DNA from: Leptodontidium sp. MPI-SDFR-AT-0119
Taxonomy: Eukaryota; Ascomycota; Leotiomycetes; Helotiales; Leptodontidiaceae
Direction of reading: 5' to 3'
DNA: 64,000 nucleotides
Assembly (NCBI GenBank): GCA_020726505.1
Contig: JAHLEZ010000001.1
Location: 4,836,001 to 4,900,000 of the forward strand
This document shows, piece after piece, positions 43,856 through 53,802 of this stretch; positions within the stretch are counted from its first letter, which is position 1; each line of letters begins with the position of its first letter. The position numbers were made by a program, and so were the translations under genes. The notes under the pieces are model-generated. The model ran no database searches and was not told the origin of the DNA. It was given only the letters and a program-made list of their open reading frames with translations.

Positions 43856-46804
43856 CTAAAACAAAGGTTTGGACATCGGCGCAATGATACCCTGCTTAAC
43901 CATAACCCTCGGCTTGGTAGCATCCTGGAACGTCTCCTTCGTTGACCATTGCGGCCCAATGGGCAATCTGAGCGCTCTCTCATACTGCTGCTGCGTCTCG
44001 AATGTATGTGGCAGTGTCGTAGCGAGGTATTTTGAGTTCTAATACAATTAGCCTGGGAGCCCAGAATAGGAGATTCAACAAATGCATACCTTTTTGATCC
44101 GCCTCTCATTAATGATCACCTTATCCAGCTTTGCATCCTTTCTCTTGTCCGCCTTGATACCGTCGACCTTCGTCAAGAACCTGCCGCTGTTTTTCTTATT
44201 CTCCTTCTTGCTCAAGCCATCGCCGACCCAGCTGCCCCACCCAGGTAGTGTGTTATCAACAACTTTCTCATCTTCATCCTCAATGATCTGTTTCTTCTCA
44301 GCTTCAAACTCACCCACGACATCTGCACCTGCGAAGGCTCGCTTGATGAGATCTTGATCGCGGAGTGCGAAGGGAAGATATGGGCCACTGTCGTCTTCAT
44401 TTTCTGAGTCAGAATCAGAACCAGAAAGTGCATCGTCGAGAAGTGTAGATTTCTTGGCTGGCTTCTTCTTTGTGGATTTGGTTTTGGGCTTGCTGGCCAC
44501 AACGGCTGCTTTCGAGAGGTCGAGTTCTTCAACATCAATGGCATCATTCTTCTTGTGACGTCGGCGTTTGGCTTCTGCTTCGCTGACAACGGTAGACTTG
44601 GAAGTGACTTTTGACCAGGCTCCACCTTCTGTATGTCGTTCTGGTTTGCTTGTCGAATTGGGCTGGACAGAAGAGCGCTTAGAAGGCTTACTAGCTGAAG
44701 AGACAATTTGCTTTGGGGTGTTATCCGTTCCATGGATTTGGAGCTCTGGTTCAGCCTCATCATCTGATTCCACTCGCTCTTCAAATTCATCCAGCTTGGC
44801 AGCCTTCTTTTGCGAAGCTGCATGACTACCAGGACCAAATATTCTACGCCCGATATCACCATCTTCTTCCTCACTTGGAGTCTCCTCTCCTGCAAGTTCT
44901 CGTCTGAGTTCCTCAGCGGCAGCATCGTTCTGCTTCCGCCGGGCAGCATCAGCTTTGCGCATGAAGTCCATGTTCGCCAAATTGGCTCCAGGGAGGGATT
45001 CATCCATCAAGTCCGAGTCTCTCAAGCCCTTTAAGTTCTGCAAAAGACGCTTTCTTGTGCCAGAATCGTCATCCTCGTTCGAGTCGTCATCAGAGTCGCT
45101 CAAAGATTCATCAGAATCGTTCTCAAACTCTTTTCTGACAGCTCTACCCTCGACTCGCTTCCTGAGTTCCTCCTCCCTGCGAGCCATTTCGGTAATCCCT
45201 GACCTGGCATCTTCATCCCAAGCAGCTCGACCAGTGCCTTTCATGGCCTTCGCCCATTTGCTCTCCCTGTGCTTAGCGCCCATGCGCTCCTCAGCACGTC
45301 TTCGATCCTGCTTCTCCATCTCGTCTTCAGAAGGCTCGAATCCGCCTTCCAGTAAAGCCTCTTTCTCAAGGCGGTCTTGCTTCTCTCGCTGTTTGCGATG
45401 AACTTTGCGGTAGGATTTACTCTTGATCTTCTTGATACGCTTCGACTTGGCTTCCTCGCGGAACATGAGCTCTCTTGCCATCCGCAGCTGGTCTCTTCGT
45501 TCCTTTACTTCCTCGAGGGACATTTTCTTCGTTTCGAGCTCTTCGAATTCACGGATCTTGTCTTCGTCGTCCTTTCCATCGGCAGTAGCAAGACCACTCT
45601 CTTCGAGAATGCTTTGAATAGTAGCCTCTAGCTCATTGAATGGTTTCGACAGATTTGCGGGCATGAGAGATTTGTTTGCATGTGCTGACGCAATTTCGTT
45701 GTCGTGAAGAGGAAACATGAGGTGGTCTGCTCGACGGTTGTGCTTAACAGTGTCGGTCCATCTGTCCAAAGTCTCCTTGCTTTTTTCGTACGCAGCACTT
45801 CTGTCCAAACGGTCTTGCTGACGCTTCTCTAGGGGTACTTTGGAAGGGGCAAGCTTCTTCTTGGAGGATTTGGACTCCTTGGCACTTGGATCTGCCATAA
45901 CCACATCGAGATCTTGTGAAACCTTCTTCTTACTCGACGGCAGACCGGCCATGGAGATTGCATTTGAGTTAATGTTGTAGTCGTTCCTACGTTTCGCAGC
46001 AACCTCTTTATAGTCACCATCGTGGGGGATGCTCTCTATCATCTGGTCAAGGGCTGCGATCTTCTCGGGATTCAAGGCGTCGTCGTCTTCATCGCTGGAA
46101 GATTCTGAAGATGCGTCGTCGCTCTCCTCACTGTTCTCCTCTTCCTCCGATTCGGAGCCAAACATATCATCATCGGTATCTTTTTTCCGGTCCTGGCCTT
46201 TGCCTTTCCCAGCTTTTTCCCGCTCTTCTGCTTCTTCAGCATCTACCATATCCAAATATGTCGCCATATCCACTGCATCTTCTCCCATATCTCCTTCCTC
46301 GAGTTCAGAGTCCGAATCCTCTTCATCTTCTTCGTCCAGATTAACATCTCGGTCTCTCTTTGTTTTCTTCCTCTTGTCTTGCCCACCACTGAAGGCAAAA
46401 CCATCGAATCTCTCCTCATCACTCTCGCCAAACGCCTTGTCGCTGTCCAGATCACTGTCGTCCTCACTATCCACCTGCCCCAGCTTCCACTCGTTCCCCT
46501 CACTATCACTCCCCTCGTCCACATCCAATTCGTCAAATCTCCCCTTCTTGACTTTCTGTTTCTTCACACTGACTTCCTCTTCCTCCTCCTCGTCTTCGTC
46601 ATCGTCCTCATCTCGCCGCCTCTTATTCTTATTCGGTCGAGAGCTGCCACCCTCTTGCGCACCAAGTCGACTTTGGCGGATCTTCACTCGGTCTGGATTT
46701 TCGTGCAAGGCAATCGCAAAGGCGTCAAGAGATCTCTTCTTCGAATTGTTCTTTGCCTTTGGCTTCTTATCCGGCGCTCGGCCGTGCGATTGTCGTCCTG
46801 CCAT
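43856..46804 (-). CDS. UTP14: U3 snoRNP-associated protein Utp14
   Basis: Exons 46804-44090 and 44038-43856 (51-nt intron, GTATGC donor) give 965 residues. The N-terminus is basic (KKPKAKNNSKKRSLDAF). Long acidic Asp/Glu/Ser blocks follow (residues about 65-250), then the Utp14 core, including PLEKRQQDRLDRSAAYEKS, LMFPLHDNEIASAHANKSL, KIKSKSYRKVHRKQREKQ and MKGTGRAAWDEDAR. The C-terminal exon supplies the conserved end: KYLATTLPHTFETQQQYERAL, PIGPQWSTKETFQDATKP and GIIAPMSKP. Without the intron this hallmark is lost. Utp14 works in the nucleolus in the small-subunit processome, where it activates the helicase Dhr1 for 18S rRNA maturation. It shares a short divergent promoter with the mitochondrial ribosomal gene mL41. 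Confidence 0.95.
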
Positions 46805-46978
46805 ATTTGCGGAATCAAATAATTGCGTTTTCGACGTGGGGATGTCGAGATTCCAGCTTTAAATTCTTATCGCGGGAAACTTTTTTTGGTGGAAGCGGCC
46901 GCTAGCGCGCTCCCGAGCTCAAGGACTTCCAAACATCGAACTCGTAACTTTGAATCGATTGAACCTCCAGCAGCAATC
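46805..46978. promoter_or_regulatory. 174-bp bidirectional promoter UTP14 / mL41
   Basis: The two start codons are 174 bp apart on opposite strands. The interval has a GC-rich segment (GCGGCCGCTAGCGCGC near 46897) and a T-run (near 46880), without a TATA box. Confidence 0.65.
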
Positions 46979-47349
46979 ATGAAGCCAACCCAAGCTCTCG
47001 CGAAGCGCCTCAAGCGTCTTGCGCTCACTACGAAAGCGACGAATAAGGGATACTACAAGGGCACTGGAACTGGGTCTATGGGTAGCCACACGAAGCATGG
47101 AGGATATGTCATGGATTGGAATAAAGTCAGGACATACGTTGTGCCAGCGAATCTGAACACTTTCAAGGTACGAGGGTTCGAGTGAAAGGGATCTGCGAGT
47201 ATGAGAGGCTAATTGGGTCGTTGTAGCTCACGCCGTTTGTAACGAAGGTGATGAAGAAGACAATTGGGCGATTCGAGGGGGATCCTAAAGGGGCATTCAG
47301 TGGAGAGGCATATCTGCGGAAGTGGAAGGAGGAGAATGGAGAGGACTAG
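46979..47349 (+). CDS. MRPL27: Mitochondrial large-subunit ribosomal protein mL41 (Mrpl27)
   Basis: Exons 46979-47167 and 47227-47349 (59-nt intron, GTACGA donor, GCTAAT branch) give 103 residues. The sequence LALTTKATNKGYYKGTGTGSMGSHTKHGGYVMDWNK, in pieces, matches the core of mL41 proteins (LTTKxxNKxxYKGTxxxxxGxHTKxGGYVIxWxKVRTYVxP), including KVRTYVVPANL. The basic N-terminus MKPTQALAKRLKRLAL can act as a mitochondrial targeting sequence. The protein belongs to the mitoribosome large subunit. The longer frame beginning at 46823 lies in the promoter and starts inside the divergent region, so the ATG at 46979 is used. Confidence 0.93.
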
Positions 47350-48380
47350 ACGAGGGACTATAGGGATCTTTGATGGGTTGTATGTGGCAGCATTGCCTCC
47401 TTGACCAGAACTTTGCTAACAGTACGCAGAGCCAGTTCGAGTGTATCATATGGGCATGGCGTTGAAGAGTGTATAACACATTTGTACGAATAACACAACG
47501 CCAAATATCATGGCATGAGACGGCCTATGTCGTGGCGGCCCAGAGATTTTTGGGATCAAGGAGAAGGTGCATGAGGGACATACCACGGATGTCGAAATCG
47601 GTCCGATCGAATACATAGAGGATGATGCAAGTGTCGCAGAGGCAATTCAATTTCAAGACCATATCAACTCCATGCATTCTCTTCCAGCAATTCATACCTA
47701 GGCCGAGCTTCTCAAACGCATCTGGTTTCCTTAATGGCTTCCAAATCCATCGGCGCCGCTGGACAGTTTTCCTCTGTATGGTAATCCTTGGAAGTTTCCA
47801 TGACGCAGTTCATCCTCGTAACCATCACAGTCTGCCCTCGTTTTCTTGGGATCTGATATTTAGTTTGATGTATTGGCTGTAAAGATGAATACAATACGCG
47901 GTGGTACAAGTGATGTCTTTCAGTGCACCTGCTGCTGGGGATGACGGGGTCCAGTCATTACCTTCTCAAGTCATATCCTTAGAAGATTATTTCAGAAATA
48001 ACGATGTTCTCCGGGGATTTGAATCCAGTGCCAGCAACTCCGGAAGACGCAGCTTTCTTTGCACATTGATAATTTTACCAAGTATGGCAAGTTGTAGAGA
48101 AATCGAATGTCAATCAGAGCTTGTTCCAGTGAGGATGAGAAATGATAATAATTATATTTTAATGCCTCTAAACAACCTTTAGACAACCAGGGGCTACGAG
48201 ATCTGCTAGATAGGTTTCATGAGCCGTCTGGCTTCTTCTTATATCAATAATATCCTCGACATACTCGTTCTTCTTCCCCAGTGGACATTTTGGGATATTC
48301 CTCAAAGCAATGAGTAGGTGGACCGCAGCTGACCAACCCCTCTCGCTTATTTCTAGTATTATTGAGCAATAGACCACAAA
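47350..48380. other. Intergenic between convergent genes
   Basis: Short frames only. Nothing recognisable on either strand. Confidence 0.45.
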
Positions 48381-50033
48381 TCATTCATCCATAGTCAAAT
48401 CAATAACCACACGCTCCCACTCCTCCTCCCTCTCACTTCCTTCCCCCTCCCTCTTAATCAGAGCCTCAACCCACTTCTCCAAACACTCAAACATACTCCC
48501 CCCACCATCTACACCCCACTCCTCCACAACATTCTTACAAAACAGCCTCATAGCTACCAATCTCTCCCTTCTCCAGCTCCCCATCCTCCTCTCACTCACC
48601 ACCCCCTTCCCCGTGGCTCTTAACACTTTCGCCTCATCCACTGGACAAAGATACGGGGGCTGTCTCGCATCCTCAGCCAGACTCGCGCTGCCTTGCATGA
48701 TACACGCGTAGTACGTACAGTGCGCTATACCAACACAATGGCCGAGCTCGTGGGAAGCGGTGCGTGCTAGACGTGCGATGTGGAGGAGCGTGAGGGCTTT
48801 AGGTGTCGTGGGGGGTGTGTACACCTTCAATGCCCTCTGTAGAGGCGTTGCTCGCTCAATCCCTTCGTTTGCTTCTACCCTTACCACAACGCTCTTTTTC
48901 ACATCTCCCTCCTTCTTCCTCCCGCTTTTTGGTTTGTCCTCACCAAGCAACATTTCAAGGTACCCTTCACAATGACTAGCCGGCCACCCATGAACCCTCT
49001 CCACATTCTCCTCCTCGTCAAACCCAGGCCAATACCGCGCACCGCTCACAACCGCAACGCGACTCCCACCGTACGCTCTCCCGCACACGAATTCATCCTC
49101 CTCATCCTCATACAGATCATGCTCGAGTAACATGAGTAAGGCATACGCATCGTCAGGTAGACTAGCGATCGCGAAATCCAGAATGTCATTTAAGTTGAGT
49201 TGGTTGCTATACGGGTAGTTGGGCGTGGGTCGCGAGCGGATCGTCGTGTATTCATTACTAGATGAAGAGCGGAGTCCTATTCTGGGGTCGTTTTCGAAAT
49301 CCAGCGCTGTTCTCAATCTCACTTTAGAATTCCCCTTCGTCTTCACTCTCGACTTCCCCTTCCCCTTCTCCTTCGCTGCTGGGTCTCCAAAACCCCCATC
49401 CCCATCCTCATCAACCAACCAAGCAAACTCCCCCTCCGGCAAGACCCTAACCTCCAACCCATGATAAAAAACCTTAACATACCTCGCCACAAGCTCATAA
49501 TCCAACCCCGTTCCCATCCTCTTTCCATTTCCCCTGTTTCCACCCCTCCCCTTCTCCTTCCCCTTCCCCATCCCCTGATTCGCATCACCAAACCCCACCG
49601 GAACAGTCCACCCCCTCATCCCCTCCACCCCATCACCATACCCAGGCGGCAGCGAGATATAAATAACCTTCCTCTCCTCCGTCACGCGATTCACGTTACC
49701 GTTCCGTAGCCAGCCACGGAGACTCTGTCCTCTTGCTTGGGGGTAGAGGGATATTTCTGAGCCGGGGAGGACGAGGGGTGCGGGGTAGAGTTTGGATTCT
49801 GTATCTGATTCTGAACTAGAATTTGGATCTGTATCCGGGTATGAGCTTGGATCCGGATTTGAATATTTTGGCAACGGGGTGGTGAATGTTCCGGTTGGAG
49901 AAGCGGCCGCGAGCCTTTGTGAGAGAGTTGGTCTGACGTAACCTACTTCCTGAGCGTGGTGAGTGGTTGTGTAGCAGAGCGTTGGGTGGGTGCATTGCGA
50001 AGCCGGTTTTGAGGTTTTGGAAATAGGAGGCAT
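48381..50033 (-). CDS. Archaemetzincin-type zinc metallopeptidase
   Basis: Intronless, 550 residues from the ATG at 50033. The longer open frame begins at a GTG and its extra residues come from a 12-nt repeat. The zinc site HELGHCVGIAH (residues 428-438) fits HExxHxxGxxH. The archaemetzincin-specific cysteines and methionine follow: HCTYYACIMQGS, then E and PYLCPVDEAKV, matching H-C-x4-C-x-M-x-G-S...CP. The N-terminal half includes YISLPPGYG and Gly/Lys-rich low complexity. ILDFAIASLPDDAYALLMLLEHDLYED and FVCGRAYGGSRVAVVSGARY are the conserved strands before the catalytic helix. The C-terminus VVIDLTMDE resembles a SUMO-interacting motif (hydrophobic VVIDL with acidic flank), as an inference. 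The substrate is not known. Confidence 0.88.
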   Translation of the reverse strand: MPPISKTSKPASQCTHPTLCYTTTHHAQEVGYVRPTLSQRLAAASPTGTFTTPLPKYSNPDPSSYPDTDPNSSSESDTESKLYPAPLVLPGSEISLYPQARGQSLRGWLRNGNVNRVTEERKVIYISLPPGYGDGVEGMRGWTVPVGFGDANQGMGKGKEKGRGGNRGNGKRMGTGLDYELVARYVKVFYHGLEVRVLPEGEFAWLVDEDGDGGFGDPAAKEKGKGKSRVKTKGNSKVRLRTALDFENDPRIGLRSSSSNEYTTIRSRPTPNYPYSNQLNLNDILDFAIASLPDDAYALLMLLEHDLYEDEEDEFVCGRAYGGSRVAVVSGARYWPGFDEEENVERVHGWPASHCEGYLEMLLGEDKPKSGRKKEGDVKKSVVVRVEANEGIERATPLQRALKVYTPPTTPKALTLLHIARLARTASHELGHCVGIAHCTYYACIMQGSASLAEDARQPPYLCPVDEAKVLRATGKGVVSERRMGSWRRERLVAMRLFCKNVVEEWGVDGGGSMFECLEKWVEALIKREGEGSEREEEWERVVIDLTMDE

Positions 50034-50548
50034 GATGATGGTTGTCGCTTGGCCCTTTGCTTGGCCCTTTGCTTGGGGGTTGATTGCGGACACGAGGATT
50101 TAGATATTATGTATTAATATTATATACTGAGGCTCGAGCTAGAAATCTAGGACGTCCTGGTAGGATATATGAGTCATGGACATACATACATTTGGTGAAA
50201 TCTGAAGAGCTTTTCTTTGGTGTAGCTCGGCTGCCTAAATGTAAACAAGCTTCTTACTCGGTAGTCACGTGGTGTCAATAGAACCAGGGGCTCGTCTCGA
50301 GGGTGGAAGTCTAGGCTCGCTTAAGGTGGGAAGGTAAACAGACACTTCATTCTTTCGGCCTCTCGATTCGAGACGAAGACGCCGAGGAGGACAACTAATA
50401 GCGTCAAACTAAATAACTACAGGATTCGGTATTTAGCCATACTTTAAACTATATACAAATGAAATCAACATGTGTTTTCACGACTTATTCCTGCAGAGCC
50501 AGAATCTTCAACCCAAGCCGTTTATCCCCACATTTGACCGTCAACCAC
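50034..50548. other. Intergenic, archaemetzincin promoter and tannase 3' flank
   Basis: Includes the 12-nt repeat and an AT-rich stretch near 50105-50130. No gene seen. Confidence 0.45.
50048..50076. repeat. 12-nt tandem repeat in the archaemetzincin leader
   Basis: CTTGGCCCTTTG occurs twice in tandem (50048-50059 and 50060-50071), followed by a partial third unit. It lies immediately upstream of the chosen ATG at 50033. Confidence 0.85.
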
Positions 50549-52375
50549 CTAGTACAGAGGTTTTGGCCAAGCGTCAAGAGTATACAACCAACTATCAATA
50601 CTTGCCTGATCATACTCACAGCTCATCGTGCCATTACTCCCACTCCACATCGGTCTCAGCGGCCACGCACAAATCTGGGCATTGGCACCAACATTATCAC
50701 CAGTAAGATGCGTAGCATTCAATGTAGTAGGCACAACACCATTCTCCACCCACTCAATCATAACCGCCAGATTCGTCTGCGGGAACGGGCCATTAGGCTG
50801 CGCGCTATCAGGCGAACAATGAGCCGCGCCAGGAACGAGGTAAAGTCTATACCAATCGTTCAGAGCGGCGATAGACTCGTTGTAGCTGAGATCGGGATAC
50901 ATTATCTGCCGCACGGAATCGTGGTAGCGCACTGAGGAGGCGGCGGGGATGGAGTTGTCGGATTCGCCGTGGTAGTGGAGGACTTTCCCGCCGGCGGTGT
51001 TGAAGGGAGTGAGGTCGGGCCAGGTGGTTTGAAGGACGTCTTCGTACCGTTGCCAACCTTCGTACATCCAATCTCGGAGGGTGTCATAGGTTACGCCGTC
51101 GAGGGAGGTGAGGTCTGATGTGTCGATCAGGTCTAGGTAGCGGGTTACCCATTCTCCTCCTAGGCCTGAGATACTGAGGCCCCAGGTATTGGTTGTGGAG
51201 TCGTAGGTTGTGGCGGCGTCCTCAAATGAGGCTGTGGGTTGGTAGGATAGGTATGCTTGTTTCCCGTCTAAGGTCTTCAGACCGTCGATGATCGTCATGG
51301 CAACTTCAACGCCTTTAGCGGTTACAGTGCCATTCTGCTCTGGAGATGCGGCGGGGGCGCCGAATTGTCGTTTTCCAAACCCTCCTACTGAAGTTGTGAC
51401 GGCAGCACAGTAGTAGGGAGTTCCAATGGTGACATTAGGATTGTAGTTGATCTTGCACAAATCCGTACGAGCGACCACTCCGTCGACTTGGCCGTCCATG
51501 CCGTCGCAAGCGGCGATGGTGGCGTTGACGATGGCTTCGAACTCGCATGGTGGAGGGAAGTATCCCACGGTCTGCTCCACAACATTCGAGAAGAGATGGT
51601 TCACTTGCTGCTGGCCGTATCGGAATGCAGGGGCACCGATGACAGCACCGTCGAACTGGTTGGCGAATCGTTGGACTTGACTCCATCCCTCACGGCCACC
51701 TTCTGAACAAGCTTGGTAGTAAGAGTAGAGCTTCGTTGAGGTGGCATTGGCGCGTTTGGCCAGGCTAGTTGACGAGTTGGTGCTAGGAATAGCGTCGCTC
51801 GACATATTGAAGAAGGTCTTGGTGAACTCCTTTCCGATTAAAGCCAGTTCGTGATGAGCTTGGTATCCAAACATGTACGTAGCAGGCCAGTTGAGTGTAC
51901 CATTTGCAAGAAGCGTGACAGCATCGAATTGGGTAGTGAAACTCCCAAATCCACCATCTGTCAATCCCGATACAGCTCCATACTGCACACCACCCGGAAG
52001 CGAGCCAGAAGTCGTAGTTCCAGAGTTGATAGCAAGACCACCACCACCCGTAGACAAGTATCTATTCTTGAAATTGGCTGGCGCGGGAAGCCAGTAGTTC
52101 AGGTGAACAGTATCGCTTGTCCCGTCGTGAGTATATGCGAAAGTGACGTTGCAGAAGTCGAAAGTCGCATCGGGGAACATTTCTGCACCGCTTACTGAGG
52201 CGTTGAAGACGGGACTGGCTGTTACTGATGTAGAGTCGAAAGTGAGACCACGGACGAAACCATCGGCTGGTAAAGAGGCTTGGACGTAGGATGTGGTGCA
52301 GACATCGTTGATTGTGACAGCATATGCGCTAGCAGCGAGTGCTGTGGTGGAGATGGCAACCATTGAGTAGCGCAT
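50549..52375 (-). CDS. Secreted tannase / feruloyl esterase
   Basis: Intronless, 608 residues from the ATG at 52375 (MRYSMVAISTTALAASAYA, a signal peptide). The frame extends upstream to a non-credible start. Hallmarks of the tannase family are all there: RYLSTGGGGLAI, TDGGFGSF, GYQAHHELALIGKEF, the nucleophile region YYQACSEGGREG (Cys223-Ser224), HYHGESDNSIP (Asp473) and PGAAHCSPD (His519-Cys520). This is the CS-D-HC arrangement, in which a disulfide joins the residues next to Ser and His. Two dibasic KR sites (residues 207-208 and 335-336) could be cut by Kex2, as known for Aspergillus tannase. Many N-glycosylation sites are present. It would hydrolyse gallate or hydroxycinnamate esters outside the cell, and the exact specificity is not readable. 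Confidence 0.93.
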   Translation of the reverse strand: MRYSMVAISTTALAASAYAVTINDVCTTSYVQASLPADGFVRGLTFDSTSVTASPVFNASVSGAEMFPDATFDFCNVTFAYTHDGTSDTVHLNYWLPAPANFKNRYLSTGGGGLAINSGTTTSGSLPGGVQYGAVSGLTDGGFGSFTTQFDAVTLLANGTLNWPATYMFGYQAHHELALIGKEFTKTFFNMSSDAIPSTNSSTSLAKRANATSTKLYSYYQACSEGGREGWSQVQRFANQFDGAVIGAPAFRYGQQQVNHLFSNVVEQTVGYFPPPCEFEAIVNATIAACDGMDGQVDGVVARTDLCKINYNPNVTIGTPYYCAAVTTSVGGFGKRQFGAPAASPEQNGTVTAKGVEVAMTIIDGLKTLDGKQAYLSYQPTASFEDAATTYDSTTNTWGLSISGLGGEWVTRYLDLIDTSDLTSLDGVTYDTLRDWMYEGWQRYEDVLQTTWPDLTPFNTAGGKVLHYHGESDNSIPAASSVRYHDSVRQIMYPDLSYNESIAALNDWYRLYLVPGAAHCSPDSAQPNGPFPQTNLAVMIEWVENGVVPTTLNATHLTGDNVGANAQICAWPLRPMWSGSNGTMSCEYDQASIDSWLYTLDAWPKPLY

Positions 52376-53802
52376 CTTGACTAAGAAGATACAGGAGGAC
52401 TGATAATGAAGAAAACGAAAGAAGCGTATTGAGTGAGTGAATGAGTGAAGCCCGAAGGATGAAGAAGAAAGGAAAGAAGGGGAGGAACTTGCTACTGGCA
52501 GCATACATGACTATATACATGTAGTCCTCAACTACGGCATTGACAGGCAAGAAAGCTCACACTACCAAGCTTTGCCATCCATCCATCTGGCCGAGCCACA
52601 GGGTCCACAGCTTCCACAGCGTCACGATCTTCAGCCTCGAGAAATTCTACAAGGACAAAGTGGAGTAGGATGAGGTGTCGTAGTCCTGCAAATCTGGGAG
52701 TTAAGGCCCTGTTTGTTAATCTAGCGTCCATCCGTACGCGCGGCTCTGTTCCTGTCTGTCTGCCGACACGAGTGGAGATGGAGATCTTGTGTGTGTTGAA
52801 TGAATGAATCGCATGGAATTGAGACACAGGAAATATTTTAGGTTGTGGGGAGGTTGTGGGGAGTACCGCAAACTATTTTATACCCAAGCAAGTAAGTGCC
52901 GTGCCTAAATCAACATAAAAGTTCTCACACCACACATATTTCCTCGAAGGATAAAAGTTCCTGGCCTGAAAGAACGCAAATGCCTAATAATGAACTAGAA
53001 ACAATAGAGAACGAGTTAGTGGACACAGGAATTTTTTAAAGTTCAAACAGTCAAACTCCAAAGACCAGCACTGTCTCTTCGGGACCGAGAGAACCTGCTT
53101 GGTACGCAGCCGGTCCCGAGTGGCTAAAGTGGACGGCAGTCGTCCGTTCCAAGCGAACTGTTTACCCACCCAGCTTCTCTACCTATGCATGTAATAACAG
53201 AAATCCGGACTCCTAGGTATTCGGACGACGTAGGCCTGCAAGGGATCAAGTATGTCATATGTATCAGATATATCACATATAGCGGGTATCTCTCCATCCC
53301 CACAAATCCAATCAAACATCGAAAGCGCGATGTGCCACCTTGGTTACTCGAGTCGTATGAAGGGGGCGGGTATGGTCACGATTAAACCACATCTTCAACC
53401 GCAGTCGACGACTCCATTCATTTTTAATCATACATAAATACAAATGGTGCATTGAATGTATGTCTTCTCTTTCTCTCCGCTCCCCACCCAACCAACCCAT
53501 TCATTCATGATTCATCCACGCCCAATGACAACCACAATGCCCAGACAACCCATCCCCTTCCCTTCCTATCGCACTACGCTCTAAAGACGAACATCGCACA
53601 CCGTGAACATGATTCCCTACCACCGATACATCCATCCATCCCAAAGGATCCAGCCCGCCGAGAAAGAGAAATAAAAAACCGCTCACCCGGTCCATTGCAT
53701 CCGCAATGCAGAAATCATGCGCGCGATAGTTCGATTGATCGATGTAAGAAAAGATTCGTAACCGTACCATAACAAGTACTCTTCGCACCACGTATACTAG
53801 CC
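52376..53802. other. Intergenic, 1.43 kb
   Basis: Tannase promoter and 3' flank of the phosphatase gene. No supported gene and no repeat of note. Confidence 0.45.

Noticed and set aside
46029..46862. Long Ser-rich frame on the plus strand
   Set aside because: Antisense shadow of the Asp/Glu-rich part of UTP14. The same applies to 1904-2701 minus opposite MFAP1.
47168..47185. GTTCGAG sequence that recalls a tRNA T-loop
   Set aside because: It lies within the mL41 intron and no acceptor or anticodon stems can be formed around it.
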